DNA from: Rebecca billardiae RCC1528
Lineage: Eukaryota > Haptophyta
DNA: 64,000 bases
NCBI GenBank assembly: GCA_965240325.2
Contig: OZ251239.1
Coordinates: forward strand, 1,178,001-1,242,000
Direction: 5' to 3'
Made by a program: the position numbers and the translations under genes. This document shows positions 9,486 to 21,600 of the stretch, one piece after another. Position 1 is the stretch's first letter. Each line of letters opens with the position of its first letter. The notes under the pieces were generated by a model, which was given only the letters and a program-made list of their open reading frames with translations, was not told the DNA's origin and searched no databases.

Positions 9486-12227
9486 ATGGCACAGGTGACT
9501 GCAGCGGCAACGGCGGCGGCGAGCGAGCCGGCGTCGCCGACGACGCCGGCGTCGCCGCGGGAGGGCGCGCGCGCGCGCAGGCGCGTGCACACCTGCTCGC
9601 GCGTCCGCCGCGTCCTCCGCACGGACGAGCCCGCCGGCGCATCCGACACGCCGCCCAGCGCCGCCTGCGGCGCGGCGGCCGCGCCGCATGCGACGATGCT
9701 TGCGCGCGGCTGGCGCGCGTGGGTGGCGGGGCTGCGCGCCGACGCGCGCGTGCCACCGGAGGCGCGCTGGTGGTCCCACGACGGCGCCTTCACCCGCGCC
9801 GCCGCCCGCCGACGAGTGCGCCGCGACCATTCTGCGTGCGTGCGCGCGTGGGCGGCGCGCGCTGATCGCGCTCGCGCGGCGCTTGCCGCAGCCGCTCGTG
9901 CGCACGGCGCGTGGCGTGGGCGGCAGGCGAGGCGCGCGCTGGCGCGGCTCGTGGCGTACGCACGCGCCCTCCGCGCGCGAGCACGCCGCGCCGCGCTCGG
10001 CAACGCGTGCCGAGCGTGGCGCGCGCGCGCGGCCGCTGCCCCCGCGATGGCGCTCCGCTGGCCGACAGCGGCGGCGGCATCGGCGGCCGCGGCGCGGCCG
10101 CGCCTCGCCGGTGCCGTGCGGCGCTGGGCGCGCGCGCGCGAGCTTGCCGCAACTGCCCGCCTCCACGCGCGCGCGCGCGCGCTGCGCGCGCTGCGCGCGG
10201 CGACGGACCGCGCGCGCGCGCCGGCGCCGCTCGGGCCGGCCGCGGCCGCGGCCGGCGCAGCCGCGGCCACGCGGCGAGCGCGGCGCGCGCGGCGCGCGCT
10301 GGCGGCGTGGCACGGCGCGGCTGCAGCGCGGCGCGCGCGGGACACCGCGGGGCGCGGCGTGCGCGCGCGTGTCGCGCTGGGCGCATGGCGCCGCCGCGCA
10401 CGCGCCACGCTGCCGCCGCCGCCCCGCATGACCGCCGCTGTCGCGGCCGCGGCCGCGGCCGCGGCCGCGGCCGCGCGCGCGCCGGCGCGCGCGCGCGCGC
10501 CGCGCGCGCCGCTGCGCCGCCTGGCGCCCGGCAGCGCGGCCGCCGTGCGCGCGCGCGGTGCGCTGGGCACGTGGTGCGCAATGGCGCTGGGCGCGGCCGC
10601 GTTCGCCGCGCGCGCGCACGCGGCCACGTGCGCGCTGGCGCGGCGGCGCGCGCGCGCCGCGCGTGCCGCGTGGCGGGCGCGCGCGGGCGCGCGCGCGGCT
10701 GCGGCGGCGCGCGCCGCGCGCGCCGCGGCGACGCACAGCGAGCGCGCGCGCCGCCGCGCCCTCGCGGCGGCGGCGGCGCACGCGCGTGCGCGTGGCGAGC
10801 GCGGCGTCGAAGCGGCCGCGGCCGCGCGCGCGCTCGTGCGCGCGGGCATGCGGCGCTGGTCGCAGGGCGCAGAGGCAAGCACCACGGCGGCAGCGCGCGC
10901 GGCGCCGGCGGCGCGGCGCGCGGCGCGCCATGCCGCGCGCGCGCGCGTGCGCGCGTGGTGCCGCCATCGCGCGACGCGCCGCGCCGCAGCGCTCGCTGCG
11001 CACGTGGCCGCGCAGGGTCGACTGACGTCCGCCGCGCGCCGCTGGTGCCGCCGCGCCGCCGCGCGCGCCGCCGCGCGCGCCGCCGCCGCGCGCGCGGCCG
11101 AGGTCGCCGCCACGGCCGCGGCGCTGCGCGCGTGGCGCGCGCACGGCGCACGGCGCGCGGCGGCGCGCCGCGTCGGCGCTCTGGCCGTGGCGGCGCGGCA
11201 GCGCATCGCGCTGCAGCGAGCCGCATCGGCCGTCCTCGCCACGCGTGCCGCCACCGCCGCGCACGCCGCCGCTGTGCGCCGCTGGCCCGTGCTGCGCGGC
11301 CAGGCGCGGCGCGCGCTGCGCGCGTGGGCGCGCGCGGCCGCGCCGCGCGCCGAGCGCGCGCGCGCCGCGGCCGCGCTGCGTGGCGCGCGCGCCATGCGCG
11401 CGTGGCGGGTGGCGGCGTGCGCGCGCGCGATCGTCGCACGCGCGCGCGCACGCGCGCGTGCGCAGCGCACGGCGCGCGCGCTTTGGCGCTTGGCGCGCGC
11501 GGCGGACGCGCACGCACTCGCCGCCGCCGTCGGCCGCGCCGGCACGCGCGCGCGCCGCAGCGCCGCGCTGTGCGCGGCGCGGCGCGCCGCGGGCGCCGCG
11601 GCCGCGGCCGCGCGCGCGGCGCGGCTGCGCCTGCTGCGCGCCGCGGCGCACGTTGCGAGCGTGCGCGCGCGTCGGCTCCGCGCGCGCGTGCGCGCGTGGG
11701 CGCGCGCCGCTCGCGCGCGCCGTGTGACGCTCGAGCGCGCGGCGGCGGCGGCGCGCGGTGCGGTGGCGGCCTGGCGCGCGCGCGCGCGCGCGCTCGGCGC
11801 GCTCGCTGCCGCCAGCGCGCGCGCGCACCGCGCGCGCGCGGCGTCCGGGCTGCGGGCACTTGGCATGGCCGCGGCGCGCGCGGCGCTTTCGCAGCGCCTG
11901 CTCGGCGTGCACGTCGCGAGGCTCGCGCGCGAGCGCGCGCACGTGCGGCAGGCGGTGCGCGCGTGGCGCGATCACCACACGCCGCCACCGCTCCTCCCCG
12001 CAGCGGCAGCAGCGGCAGCAGCAGTGCCGCCCGGCGCGCGCGACGACACCCGCGCAGCCGTGTGCGCGGCGCGTCGCGTGTCGCAGCGCCGGTCGCCGAC
12101 GGCCACCCGTCGGCGGCCCCCGGCGGCGCAGCAGCAGCACGCGGGCCCGTCGTCGCGCGCCGAGTCCCGGGGCCGAGCAGGCGGCGCGGCGCGCAGCAGC
12201 GCCACAGCGGGCGTTCGCGGGCCCTGA
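9486..12227 (+). CDS. Sfi1-like tryptophan-periodic repeat protein
   Basis: The 913-residue frame is almost entirely Ala and Arg, yet more than 20 tryptophans recur mostly 20-40 residues apart in a constant setting, (A/R)xxW(R/A)xxA, as in ALRAWRAHGA, AMRAWRVAA and AVRAWRDHH. That resembles the centrin-binding helices of Sfi1 family proteins, which line centrosomal or basal-body fibres. Composition is so skewed (CGCG-rich DNA) that two minus-strand frames of similar size are also open; only this frame shows periodic Trp and a low-complexity Ser/Pro-rich tail. The first ATG is at 9486, and 9696 (MLARGWRAW) is an alternative. The family assignment rests on pattern, not on close similarity. Confidence 0.5.
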   Translation: MAQVTAAATAAASEPASPTTPASPREGARARRRVHTCSRVRRVLRTDEPAGASDTPPSAACGAAAAPHATMLARGWRAWVAGLRADARVPPEARWWSHDGAFTRAAARRRVRRDHSACVRAWAARADRARAALAAAARAHGAWRGRQARRALARLVAYARALRARARRAALGNACRAWRARAAAAPAMALRWPTAAAASAAAARPRLAGAVRRWARARELAATARLHARARALRALRAATDRARAPAPLGPAAAAAGAAAATRRARRARRALAAWHGAAAARRARDTAGRGVRARVALGAWRRRARATLPPPPRMTAAVAAAAAAAAAAARAPARARAPRAPLRRLAPGSAAAVRARGALGTWCAMALGAAAFAARAHAATCALARRRARAARAAWRARAGARAAAAARAARAAATHSERARRRALAAAAAHARARGERGVEAAAAARALVRAGMRRWSQGAEASTTAAARAAPAARRAARHAARARVRAWCRHRATRRAAALAAHVAAQGRLTSAARRWCRRAAARAAARAAAARAAEVAATAAALRAWRAHGARRAAARRVGALAVAARQRIALQRAASAVLATRAATAAHAAAVRRWPVLRGQARRALRAWARAAAPRAERARAAAALRGARAMRAWRVAACARAIVARARARARAQRTARALWRLARAADAHALAAAVGRAGTRARRSAALCAARRAAGAAAAAARAARLRLLRAAAHVASVRARRLRARVRAWARAARARRVTLERAAAAARGAVAAWRARARALGALAAASARAHRARAASGLRALGMAAARAALSQRLLGVHVARLARERAHVRQAVRAWRDHHTPPPLLPAAAAAAAAVPPGARDDTRAAVCAARRVSQRRSPTATRRRPPAAQQQHAGPSSRAESRGRAGGAARSSATAGVRGP

Positions 12228-14469
12228 CCCCGCGGCCCGCAGTCAGACTCAGTGACGACCGAGCGAGGTCGGCGGTTTTACTCACTGGTAAATATATCAT
12301 TGTCATCTAGTTCATCATCTGACTGATGATGATATGCGACGACGACTACGTATGACGCCGACGCAGCGCTGCTGCGCGCTGCCGTGGTCGGATGACAGTG
12401 GTAGCCTGGTCCAAACGCACTGGAGCACTTTCGGGGATTTTATCGCCAAATGAATGCGGGCCCCTAGGCGCGCGCTCACACCCGGAAACAGCGTAGCAAA
12501 TGGGCCCAGCCCGGGCGGAGCAAAAGTTTCGGCCTAAAAATCGCATCCGCGGCCCGTCGTGAGCGTGCGCGCGCGCGCCGCGGACAACTACGGACCATTT
12601 ACTACGGACACATAGAGAATCGTCAGTCTGAATGTGGGTAAGTACTTAGCCGAAATGAGCCCAAACGCACGAACTTACTTATTGGCGTACGTCGAGGCGA
12701 ACATGAACCTTGGTACAGGCCATTAGGATGGGCTCTGGTCTGTGCGCAAGTGGCCGTACTCAACTACTGCAAGATTGACTATATTACCCATTTGTACCCG
12801 CATAATATGGGAAATTTACCCGCATAAATATGCGTTCTGAGTCTGTGTAATTAAATGCCAGTATGTCGTTACATATTCGCCATAGGTGGGTAGCTGTCCC
12901 AGGCTGCACGATTAGTGCGGCGCTCGGGGTGCAGTGGTCGGACGAGGCTCCGCCTGGCCTTCCGCGCACTCCTGCAGACAAGAAGAGGGCCGGACTCCCA
13001 CCCGGCCAGGCGTGCGACAGTCGGTCAGGTGCTGGACCTGGTCTGGAGACCATCTCCTGCGTGGCGACTGGCCGATGTGCGGCACAACGCGCGCCGCCGT
13101 GAGCCACACGGCAGGTTCGCAACGGATCCGGATCGCGTGTCCATGGCGGCGTGCATCGAGTCATTCAAGCTGTCAAGTCGCGTGCCACGCCCGCCCTTTC
13201 ACTTGGGGCATCCGTACTGCCTACAACGACGACATGTGCGTCCTTAGACGAGGCATAATCGCGGTTCTAGCTGCTCGTCCAAGGGTCAGATCGCACGTCC
13301 TTGCTCGCCCGACAGCCTCAACGGCGGACTGATGTGATCCGCGGGTGACGATGCGACCGCTTCGAGTGCGCCTACGGCCACCACCGGGGTGGGGATCGTT
13401 CATGGGCACCCTCCGCGTGCCATGACATGCTCTGGCCGTGCGTGGTGACTTGACCCACCGCACGTAAACGGGGAAGACACCCGAGCACGTGCTTCCGAGC
13501 CACCCGAATGGCACAATGTGCCACCCATGGACACCAAACACGTGCCAAAGCGCGAGCCTTGCGTGCTGGAGTAGCCGCACGACACCAAGGAAGACGTACG
13601 AGCGCTCTCAACCATCTTCAAGCGACGACTCCGTCGACTCTGCCTCGCAGACCGCGGTACGATCCTCGACCTTGTGCTCGCAGCAAAGGCCACGACGGTA
13701 AAGCAGCACCCAGGGGATGGGAGTCAGCCGGCAGCCACTACAATGTAACTGTACATACCCAGCCCCGCAAGGCGAGCCGTCCTGATCGCCCCCAGCCCGT
13801 CATACAGCTCCACGAGAAGCACAAATCGACTGCCGCCGCCTTGGGCGACCCATGCGCAAACGTGACGGGACTGGCCGGATGAAGCGTTGGCGATGCGCAG
13901 CGCGCCCAACGCTGGTGGTGGCATCGAGTACATGCTAGGGGTAGGCGGTGCCCCATGCGAGCCGTCGCGTGCCGCGCATATTCCCGGAGGTGCCCCTTCT
14001 CGAAGGCGCAGCGCAACCCAGCAGCTGAGCGTTCGACGCGCGCCGTCGGGCGAGAAGTCGACCTGGCGACGGACCGCGGGCGGCGGAAGCAACGCAGACA
14101 TGTCGCTTAAGGTGTGCACGCACACCGCCGGGGCACCCGAACGATGTGTCCAGCACTACACCTGACATGAGGCGGCGCAGTCGTCCAGTCGAGGCTCTCG
14201 AGCCCCTTCCGACCTCGTCGCGGCGAGCCGTCGGACGGCCGGTGGCGATTTTTGACGAGCGCGACGAGCGACGAGAAAAATCGGGAGAAATGAGGCGCCC
14301 AAAATCCGAAAAAGGCTTTTTCAGTGGCGAAAATCGGGATGGACCAGGCTAACAGTGGCGCCAGTGACGACCGTGACACCGCCGTCACCGGTGAGTATAC
14401 GTCGTCGTATATCTATATATATAATAACTCATATCATATATATATATATACTACTATATATATATACAC

Positions 14470-14551
<82 letters not shown>

Positions 14552-15655
14552 TGTTCGGACTCGGAGGCGACGGCCACGGCGGCACGGACCACGTCCATCG
14601 ATCATGCCATCGTGACGGACTGACACGGTGAGTCAGTGAGACAGTGACGACGACGCAACGCCGATCTGAGTAGACGACTCGCCACTCGGCCTCGGGCGCC
14701 CGGATGCCGCGGATCGGAATTCGGTCCCGCTGTCCGAGTGCCGTGCCACGATGCCCGGCCGGATAGCTACGGGCCGGATACGCCGTGCTGGCCCGTGCTC
14801 ACTCGGTCTCGCAGGGTCGTAGTGACTCGGCTCGCGTCTGGCGGCCTCGCCCCCGCGCTCCGCGGGCTCAGCTGCTCCGTGTAGGGGGTCCATGACAGCA
14901 GCCCACTGATTTGTGATTTTCGACAACCATGCGATTTAGGTGTCTGACGAGCGAGGCGCTTGCGAAGGCACCCACAAATATGTCCCGGAACCCAGCCCAG
15001 CCGTCAGAAGCACGCAAAACCGACTCCGCGTGCCGTCGCGCGGTCGTGCGCGCGCGCCAGCTGCGCCACTGTGTCACATACAGATTCAGCCAAACGTCAA
15101 CGACTTGTTATGGCGGCTACATGACGGTATATCGCCGAATAACTTACTTATTCATAACCGTTGCAACCCGCCCAAATAAAATTACGGCGGAATTGCTGAT
15201 TTTTAGAAGGCACGATGAGTGCGCGTAGAGGGCGAGGAAAAACTACTCCAAGATCGAGCATGTTACCCATTTAATTAGAGACACGTACCCGTATATATGC
15301 GCATATCTACCCGCTTATTATATAATGCGGGTGTGTTTTAAATATATATTCAGGGTGCTGTCAATATGAGGGTACCTTGTTCACTATTCGTGCTGGGTCA
15401 TCCGAATAGGCCGCGCCGCCGCGCGGAGACGGCGGGCTCATGCCACTCGAACCGTGCCGCAGCAGGCCCGGACGGACCTGATGCGGGCGGCGGGCTGCGT
15501 GCCGGAGCACACTACCAAGCCCACCTCTGAGCATGCCACCATCCCCATAGTCGTGAGAGAGTCCTCCGCCATCGAGGCTTGCGTGCGCAGACTAGCAGTC
15601 GCCGCCGCCGAGCTTGCCGCGGTCCGTTCGGCGACTTCCGTGCCCGTGCTCTGTG
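12228..15655. other. Gene-poor region with decayed ORFs and microsatellites
   Basis: No confident gene is seen. A 133-codon minus-strand frame at 13724-14125, continued in another frame to about 13400, has mixed composition but no recognised domain. AT-rich stretches occur at 12590-12860 and 15100-15390. The segment around 14240-14340 has an A-rich, Lys/Arg/Glu-coding plus frame without known motifs. A compound (TA)n tract lies at 14408-14546. Confidence 0.5.
14408..14546. repeat. Compound (TA)n microsatellite
   Basis: Interrupted TA runs from 14408, then uninterrupted (TA)n from about 14473 to 14546. Confidence 0.95.
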
Positions 15656-17019
15656 TCACCGGCGTCGTCGCCGTTCGTCGTACCCTAGCCCACGCGAGGG
15701 CGTCACCGGTCCACCAGTACTGCGGCGGACTGCGCGCGCTTCGCCGCGCGCTCGCCCTCGAGCTCCGCCGCTCTCCTCTCGCGCTCGAACTCGGCGCAGT
15801 CGGCAGCCATGGCAGCCCGCTCGGCCGCAGCTCGATCTGTGCCCCCGCTCGGTTGCGTTGGCGCGCAAGCTGGCGCGCGCAGCGTCGGCGACGGCGCGCG
15901 CGATCGCCTTGCGCGACGAGTTCAGCTCCACCTGCTGCTCCGTCAGGCGCACCTGCTGCTCCAAGATGATCGCGTGCTCAGCAGGAGTCACGCGCTGCTC
16001 GTGCAGCTGCACCTGCACGCGGCCTGCTGCGGACGCGCGCGGCGCGCTGGCGTCGGGGGGCGAGTAGAGGTCGCGGAAGGGGCAGCTGTCGTCGCCGGCG
16101 CCCAGCGACGTGTCGTCGACATCCAGCTCCGCCTTCCTCTCCGCCGCCGACGCGCCCTGCTTCCGGCTCAGGATGCGCTCCATGTCCTCGTGCTTGCCCT
16201 TCCACCACCTGTGCACGGTCATCAGCCAGATGCCGATCACCTCGAGCCGCGGCGAGTCGTGGCGCAACGAGATGCCGAGCGCATCCACGCAGACGAGCGT
16301 GAGCGCCTTGGGCTTCTTCGTCCGACCGTCGCGCGCGGTCTGGGCGCACGCAGGGGTGAACACTCTGACCAACGGCTTGTGCTTCTTCGAGTTCTCAAGC
16401 ATGAGCTCCACGAGACCACGAGCGTGCGGAGGAGGTCAAGGAGCATGAAGTCGAGCACCGATGCGTACCGCGGGCGAGTGCCGGCCACGCGCCAGCTGGT
16501 CGAGGGCTGTAGCACGTGGATGGCGCGCGCCGCCACCGCCGTCTCCTCGAGCTGCTGCGCGCTGACGTTGACGTCAGGCCGTAGCTCGGGCCTGCACGGT
16601 TGCTCACAGTCGAGGCCGTCCGCGGAGGAGGCGAGCCCCTCGGCGGTGCCGGCAGGGACCTCGGGCGGGTCGCACACACCCATGGGCACGCGTGCATCAT
16701 CATCTGCCGCGCCCTGGACCTCGTCATGCCCGGCACAGCGGTCCGCAAGTTGGTCGGCGGCAGCTGGCCCTTGCGGCAGAGGCGTCGCGGGCACGTCCGA
16801 GGGCGAGATGGCAGCGACGGGTGGGGAAGGAGACAGTGTCCAGTCGTTGTCGATGCCCATCCCACCATATTGCGCATGTTCGTCTCCGTATTGCTCTCCT
16901 GCACGTGCTCCTAGGACGCGCTCCTTGGTCGCGAGCAGCACACGTCGAGCACGCAGATTCAAATGATGAAGCACGAGCGTCGTTTGGCCAGCGACTCCCA
17001 GCGAGAGCCCGGTCCACAC
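15656..17019 (-). pseudogene. Unknown protein gene in two overlapping frames, possibly frameshifted
   Basis: The upstream frame (17019 to about 16425) ends ...YASVLDFMLLDLLRTLV. The downstream frame (about 16411 to 15656) continues at once with ELMLENSKKHKPLVRVFTPA, ALTLVCVDALGISLRH, IGIWLMTVHRWWKGKHED and a helix-prone region (VTPAEHAIILEQQVRLTEQQVE). The joint near 16411-16425 shows no GT/AG intron, so an indel is the simpler reading. The upstream frame opens with a GTG codon; its first ATG gives MGIDNDWTLS. The middle has normal, non-repetitive composition, which supports real coding origin, but no family was recognised. It could be a captured or transposon-borne gene like the one at 440-3110, with which no sequence similarity was noticed. 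Confidence 0.4.
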
Positions 17020-18623
17020 GAACCGTGGCTACGTGTCCGTGTCCACCGAGTCGCTCGGCGAGGCGCCTGCGCCGATGTGGGCGCGCCCAATGGCGAGCGG
17101 ACGGCCGTCGACGAGGGCCATCAGCCTTGCCGACCCCGTTCAGAGCTCCGCTCCCGCGCCGGGCCGAGCCGAGCGCGGATTTGGAATCTGCCATCGCGAA
17201 AACACGCCGAACAAGTTCTGAAAAGGAAAAGAAAAGAAATCAAAACTTGATTTAATCAGATGGACCCCCTACTCCGTGTGCTTCACCGACGGTACTGTTT
17301 GAGCTAGCTAGTTAGTGGCAAGCAGTAGTGACGCGGCGGCCAGCGCGTGTCGTCGTCGGGGCCGCCGCGGAGTGCTGTCGCGGACAGCAGCGGCGGCGGT
17401 GCGCGCCGCCGCGGCGCCCCGCGCCGCGGCCCGCGCGGGCCCGCGCGGGCGCCGCTGCGGCCGCGTGCGGGAGGCCCCTACTAGCCCTCAGGCCAGCCAA
17501 GGCCCGCCGAGCCGGCCCGGCTGGCCGGCCGCGGGCCCGTACGCGCCCGCCGGCCGGCCGGGCGCCCGATATCAGCTAGTTGGCACGAAAGCTGCTGCGA
17601 AACAGGCGGCACACAGCTGAAAGCAGCGCAGCTGAAAATCGAGCTCGGCTGGCTCGCCAAGCAGCCGGTGCGGGTGGAAAGCCGAGATCGAATCTGACGA
17701 GGCGGTAGCTTCGGCGAGCCTCTTTGGCGAGCGGATACTGCAGCTTCGTCGCCTGGCTGTAGCAGATGAGTAGACGAAAGCCAATCGATGAGCTGGAATA
17801 TTGCTGGACGACGACCGCCGAGTTTGTAGTCATTGATGAATCAAAGCTGCTGCTTGTATGATGCTTGATGGCGGAGAATGGTGAGCGCTCTCCGTTGTCA
17901 GCATGATGGCGGCCGGATTATTTGTATTCGCCATGATGCTGTATGCGCGAACAGGTATAGCGCTTCACCAGCAGTGGGCCAGCTCGGCTGGAGGCGTAGG
18001 GTACCGAGGCAAGCGGCTGCAGCAAGCGCGTTCGAGGGTGCGTTATTGACCTCGATGAGAGCCAACTGGTTCGCCCTGTACCGGTACGACGCTAGCGGGC
18101 AAAGTCGATCGGCGGCGGGTGGTATGGCCACGTACTTCTCGCCAGCGGACACAATCGATTCAGTATTGTGCCAATAACACCACATATAGTAGTGATGTCA
18201 TCGTCGGCGGGGCCATCCACTACTCACACTCGGCCTCGTCAGTTACTCATGCACGTCCGTGCCGGCGCCGCGCCCGATCACGGATGATATCGGCGACGGT
18301 CCGCCGTTCTAGCCGCCCATCGCCACGGCGTTCATGCTCTGCGACTCCGCGTGCGCGCGCGCACTGGCGCGCCGGGCGCCGACGGCCGGCATCAGCTGCT
18401 GTCGCGGCTGGGCCGCGCGGTCGGCCTCTGGCCCGTCAGCGGCTACTGCTTCGCCCCCCGGCTGGAACTCGGCCTCGAGCAGAGACTCGAGCGGCTGCGC
18501 GAGCGCCGCCTCGCACTGCGCCACGTGCGAGATCTGATCTCGGCGCCCGGCGCGGTCGGCCGCGGCGCGGGAGAAACAGGGGCGGGGCGGAGCAGCGCAG
18601 GTCAGCAGACAGACAGACAGTCC
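17020..18623. other. Intergenic, no gene supported
   Basis: 17315-17570 is a block of about 250 bp of almost pure G/C. 17600-18180 is of ordinary composition and holds only short frames. 18300-18623 is open on both strands but lies beyond the stop of the channel gene and shows no recognisable protein pattern. Confidence 0.5.
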
Positions 18624-21600
18624 TCAGCGCGGCGCGCGCGCGGGGCACCCCGTGCCGCGTGCGCGCGCGGCGCCAGTGTTACTGAGACGGCCGATGCGCG
18701 CGCAGACCTGCCCTGCCCGCCCTCCCCGCACGCCACGGCGCTCGCGCGCGCGCAGCCGTGCGGTCCGCGCTCTCGCCGCGCGCCGCGCGCGCCGCCGCCG
18801 CACCTTCCTCGACAGCCCCGCCGTGAGCGTGGCGGCAAAGTCAGCGAGGGCCTCGCGCCACTGCTCGATGGCGGGCTGCACGGCGGAGGTGACGTGGCGG
18901 TAGCGCTCCGGCCGGCCGGCGGCGTACGCCTTGAGCCGGCCCCACAGCTCGGGCTGCTCATCGTTGAGCACCTGCCCGCGCGCGCGCTCCAGCCGTGTGG
19001 CCTCCTCCAGCAGCGCGCGCGCCGCCTTCGCCCCGGCCGCCTCGGCGGCGACCCACTCGCCGACGGCGCGCACGCTCGCGAGCGTCTCGCGCGTGCGCGC
19101 CAGCTGCGCCGCCTGCGCCTCCGCTCGCGCCTCCTCGAGGTGATCGACCGAGGCGGCAGCGTACGGCCTCCCCGAGCCGCGCGCCGCGCCCTTCGCCAGC
19201 AGCATGCTTCGCACGACCTCGATCTCATCGCCGCGCTCCCGCTCCGCGTCGTCCAGCGCCGTGTGTCCCAGCCGGTCCTCAGCATTCACCTCGAGCGAGC
19301 GCTCGCCGAGCAGAAAGTGGCACGCCGAGACTGCGGCGTTGGACACGGCGAGGTGGAGCGGCGTGCGCCGCCCCGCGTCGTAAGAGTTGACCGTGATCCC
19401 GTGCTCCACCAGCCGGCGCAGCGTGGCCACGTCGTCTCTGGCCGCCGCGAGGTTGAGCGCGAACGCGCCGTCGAACGAGCCCATGTGCCCGCCGCTGCCG
19501 AGCAGCAGCCGCGAGACCTCGGCGCGCTCGCAGCGGAACGCGTCGTGCAACGGCGTGTGCCCGCGCCGGTCGGCGGCGTTGACGTCGGCGCGGTGCGCGA
19601 GCAGCAGCCGCACGTTCTCCGCGTGGCCCGCCGCCGCGGCCATGTGTAGCGCCGTGCGCGCGTCCGCGCTGGGCGCGTTCACGTCCGCGCCGAAGCGCAG
19701 CAGGTTTTCGAGCGTGTGCGCCGCGCCGCCGTCGGCCGCCGCGTCGCACAGCTCGTCCGCGAGCTCGGCGGAGCCGATCTCACCGCCCGCCTCGAGCAGC
19801 ATGCGCGCCGTGTCGTCGTGCCCGTGGCGCTGCGCATCGTGCAGCGGCGTGCGCCCGTGCCGGTCGAGCGCGTTCACGTCGGCGCCCATCGCGAGGAGCG
19901 TGCGCGCGACGGCGAGCTGGCCGTGCGCGGCCGCGACGTGCAGCGGTCGCCTGTCGTCGTAGTCGCCCCGGTTCACGTCCACGTTCTGCGCGCGGAGCAT
20001 GCGGTGCACCTTGGCCACGTTGCCCGCCGCGCACGCGCCGCACAGCTGCACGGTGTGCAGCCCGTTGCGCCGCTTCTTGGCATTCGAGACAATCTGAGAG
20101 AGCGCGCGCGCGGACGAGAGAGGTGGCGGCGGCGGCGGCGGCGGGCGCGCGGAGGGGGCCGGGGCAGGGTGGGTGGCATTTGCGTGCGCGCGCGGGAGCT
20201 GGTGTGAGCAAGGGCGGGCACGATGGCGGCGGCTGCACGCGCCGCGGCGGCGGCGCGCGCGCACCCGCTGGATCGCGTTGAACTCCTGCTCGACGAGCGC
20301 CGTCACGCGCGTGCCGTCGGACACGGCCGAGACGGCCGCCTCCGACTGCTTCGACGCCGAGCGCGCCGACAGCCGCGAGCGCCCCGAGCGCGAGGTGAGC
20401 GCGCCAGAGTGCCCCGCCATCGCGTTGTCCATGATCACGTCCTCCTGGTTGGGGAACGCCTTGAGCAGGATGCGGTACTTCTCCGCCTGCGCGGCGCGGC
20501 GCGGCATAGCACGACAGGGCGCGGCGCGCGAGCGAGGGCGCACGCCGCACGCACGCCGCACGCGTCACAGAGCAAGGCGCGCGCGGAGGCCGTGTGCACA
20601 GCGCGGCTCAGGTGGCGCCGCCGCGCGGAGCGAGCGCGCGCGGCGGGCGCGCGCGGCGGGCGCGCGCGGCGGTGACGGCGGCGGCGGCGCGCGCGCCCGC
20701 ACCGAGAGCACGAAGAGGTGGGTCTCGATCTCGGAGGTGGTGCGCGCCGTCTCGATTTGCCGCATCGCGAACACGAACGGCAGCTCACCCACCGTCTCCC
20801 CGGGTAGCACGGTGTCGGCGCCGTCCGCGTCGGCGCCACCATCCACATCCTCAAACACGTCGACCGCGCCCGACTCGACGAGCAGCAGCTCCTTGCACGG
20901 CTCGCCCGTGCGGAACAGCACCTGCTCCGGCTCGACGGTGCGCTCGCGCATCAGCGCGGAGAGCCTGTCGATGAAGCCGTCCGAGCAGCCGCGCAGCAGC
21001 GCGGTCGACGCGACGAGCGCGCGGTTGGTCGAGCGCGACACCTCGACCTGCAGCACGATCGGCAGCGCGTCGTAGATCGTGTCGTCGCGCACGGCGGAGA
21101 GCGAGGCGTCTCTCAGCCGCGCGTGGAAGAAGGAGCCGATCTGCGCCTTGAGCGCCGCGGGCACGCGCACGTGCGCGAGGAAAGCGTGCACGAGCTCGAG
21201 CTGCGCGCGCTTCTGCACGATCTCGTCGTCCTGCTTCATCACGAGCGCAGAGATCTGACCGACCACCCACGCGTAGATGGTGAGGTTGAGCGCGAGCAGC
21301 ACCAGGGTGAGTAGCACCTCCGCCGCGTTGGCGGGCACCTGCGGCAGCCCGAGCGTCGTGAGCGACGACCAGACGAAGTACGCGCAGATCGCGTACTTGC
21401 GCACGAGGCGCTGGCCGGGCTCGGAGGAGAAGGGCGGCGCGCCGTCGGCGGGGTCGGTGCCCGGGTGCGCTGGCACAATCCCGCCCACCGCCGCCGCGTC
21501 GGCCGCGTACTGCTCCGGCCACGCGGGCGCGAGCGTCGCCGCGAGCGGGGAGTACCCGAAGACGGCGAACGCGCACGTGCACACGTGCGCCGCGAGCGCG

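Noticed and set aside
9438-12306. Minus-strand frames of 838-945 codons over the Trp-periodic gene
   Set aside because: Arg/Ala strings with no periodic signature; open only because stop codons are rare in CGCG-rich DNA.
18351-19649. Plus-strand 432-codon frame
   Set aside because: Antisense to the C-terminal ankyrin exon, which shows clear ankyrin motifs (GRTPLHDA, ADVNA).
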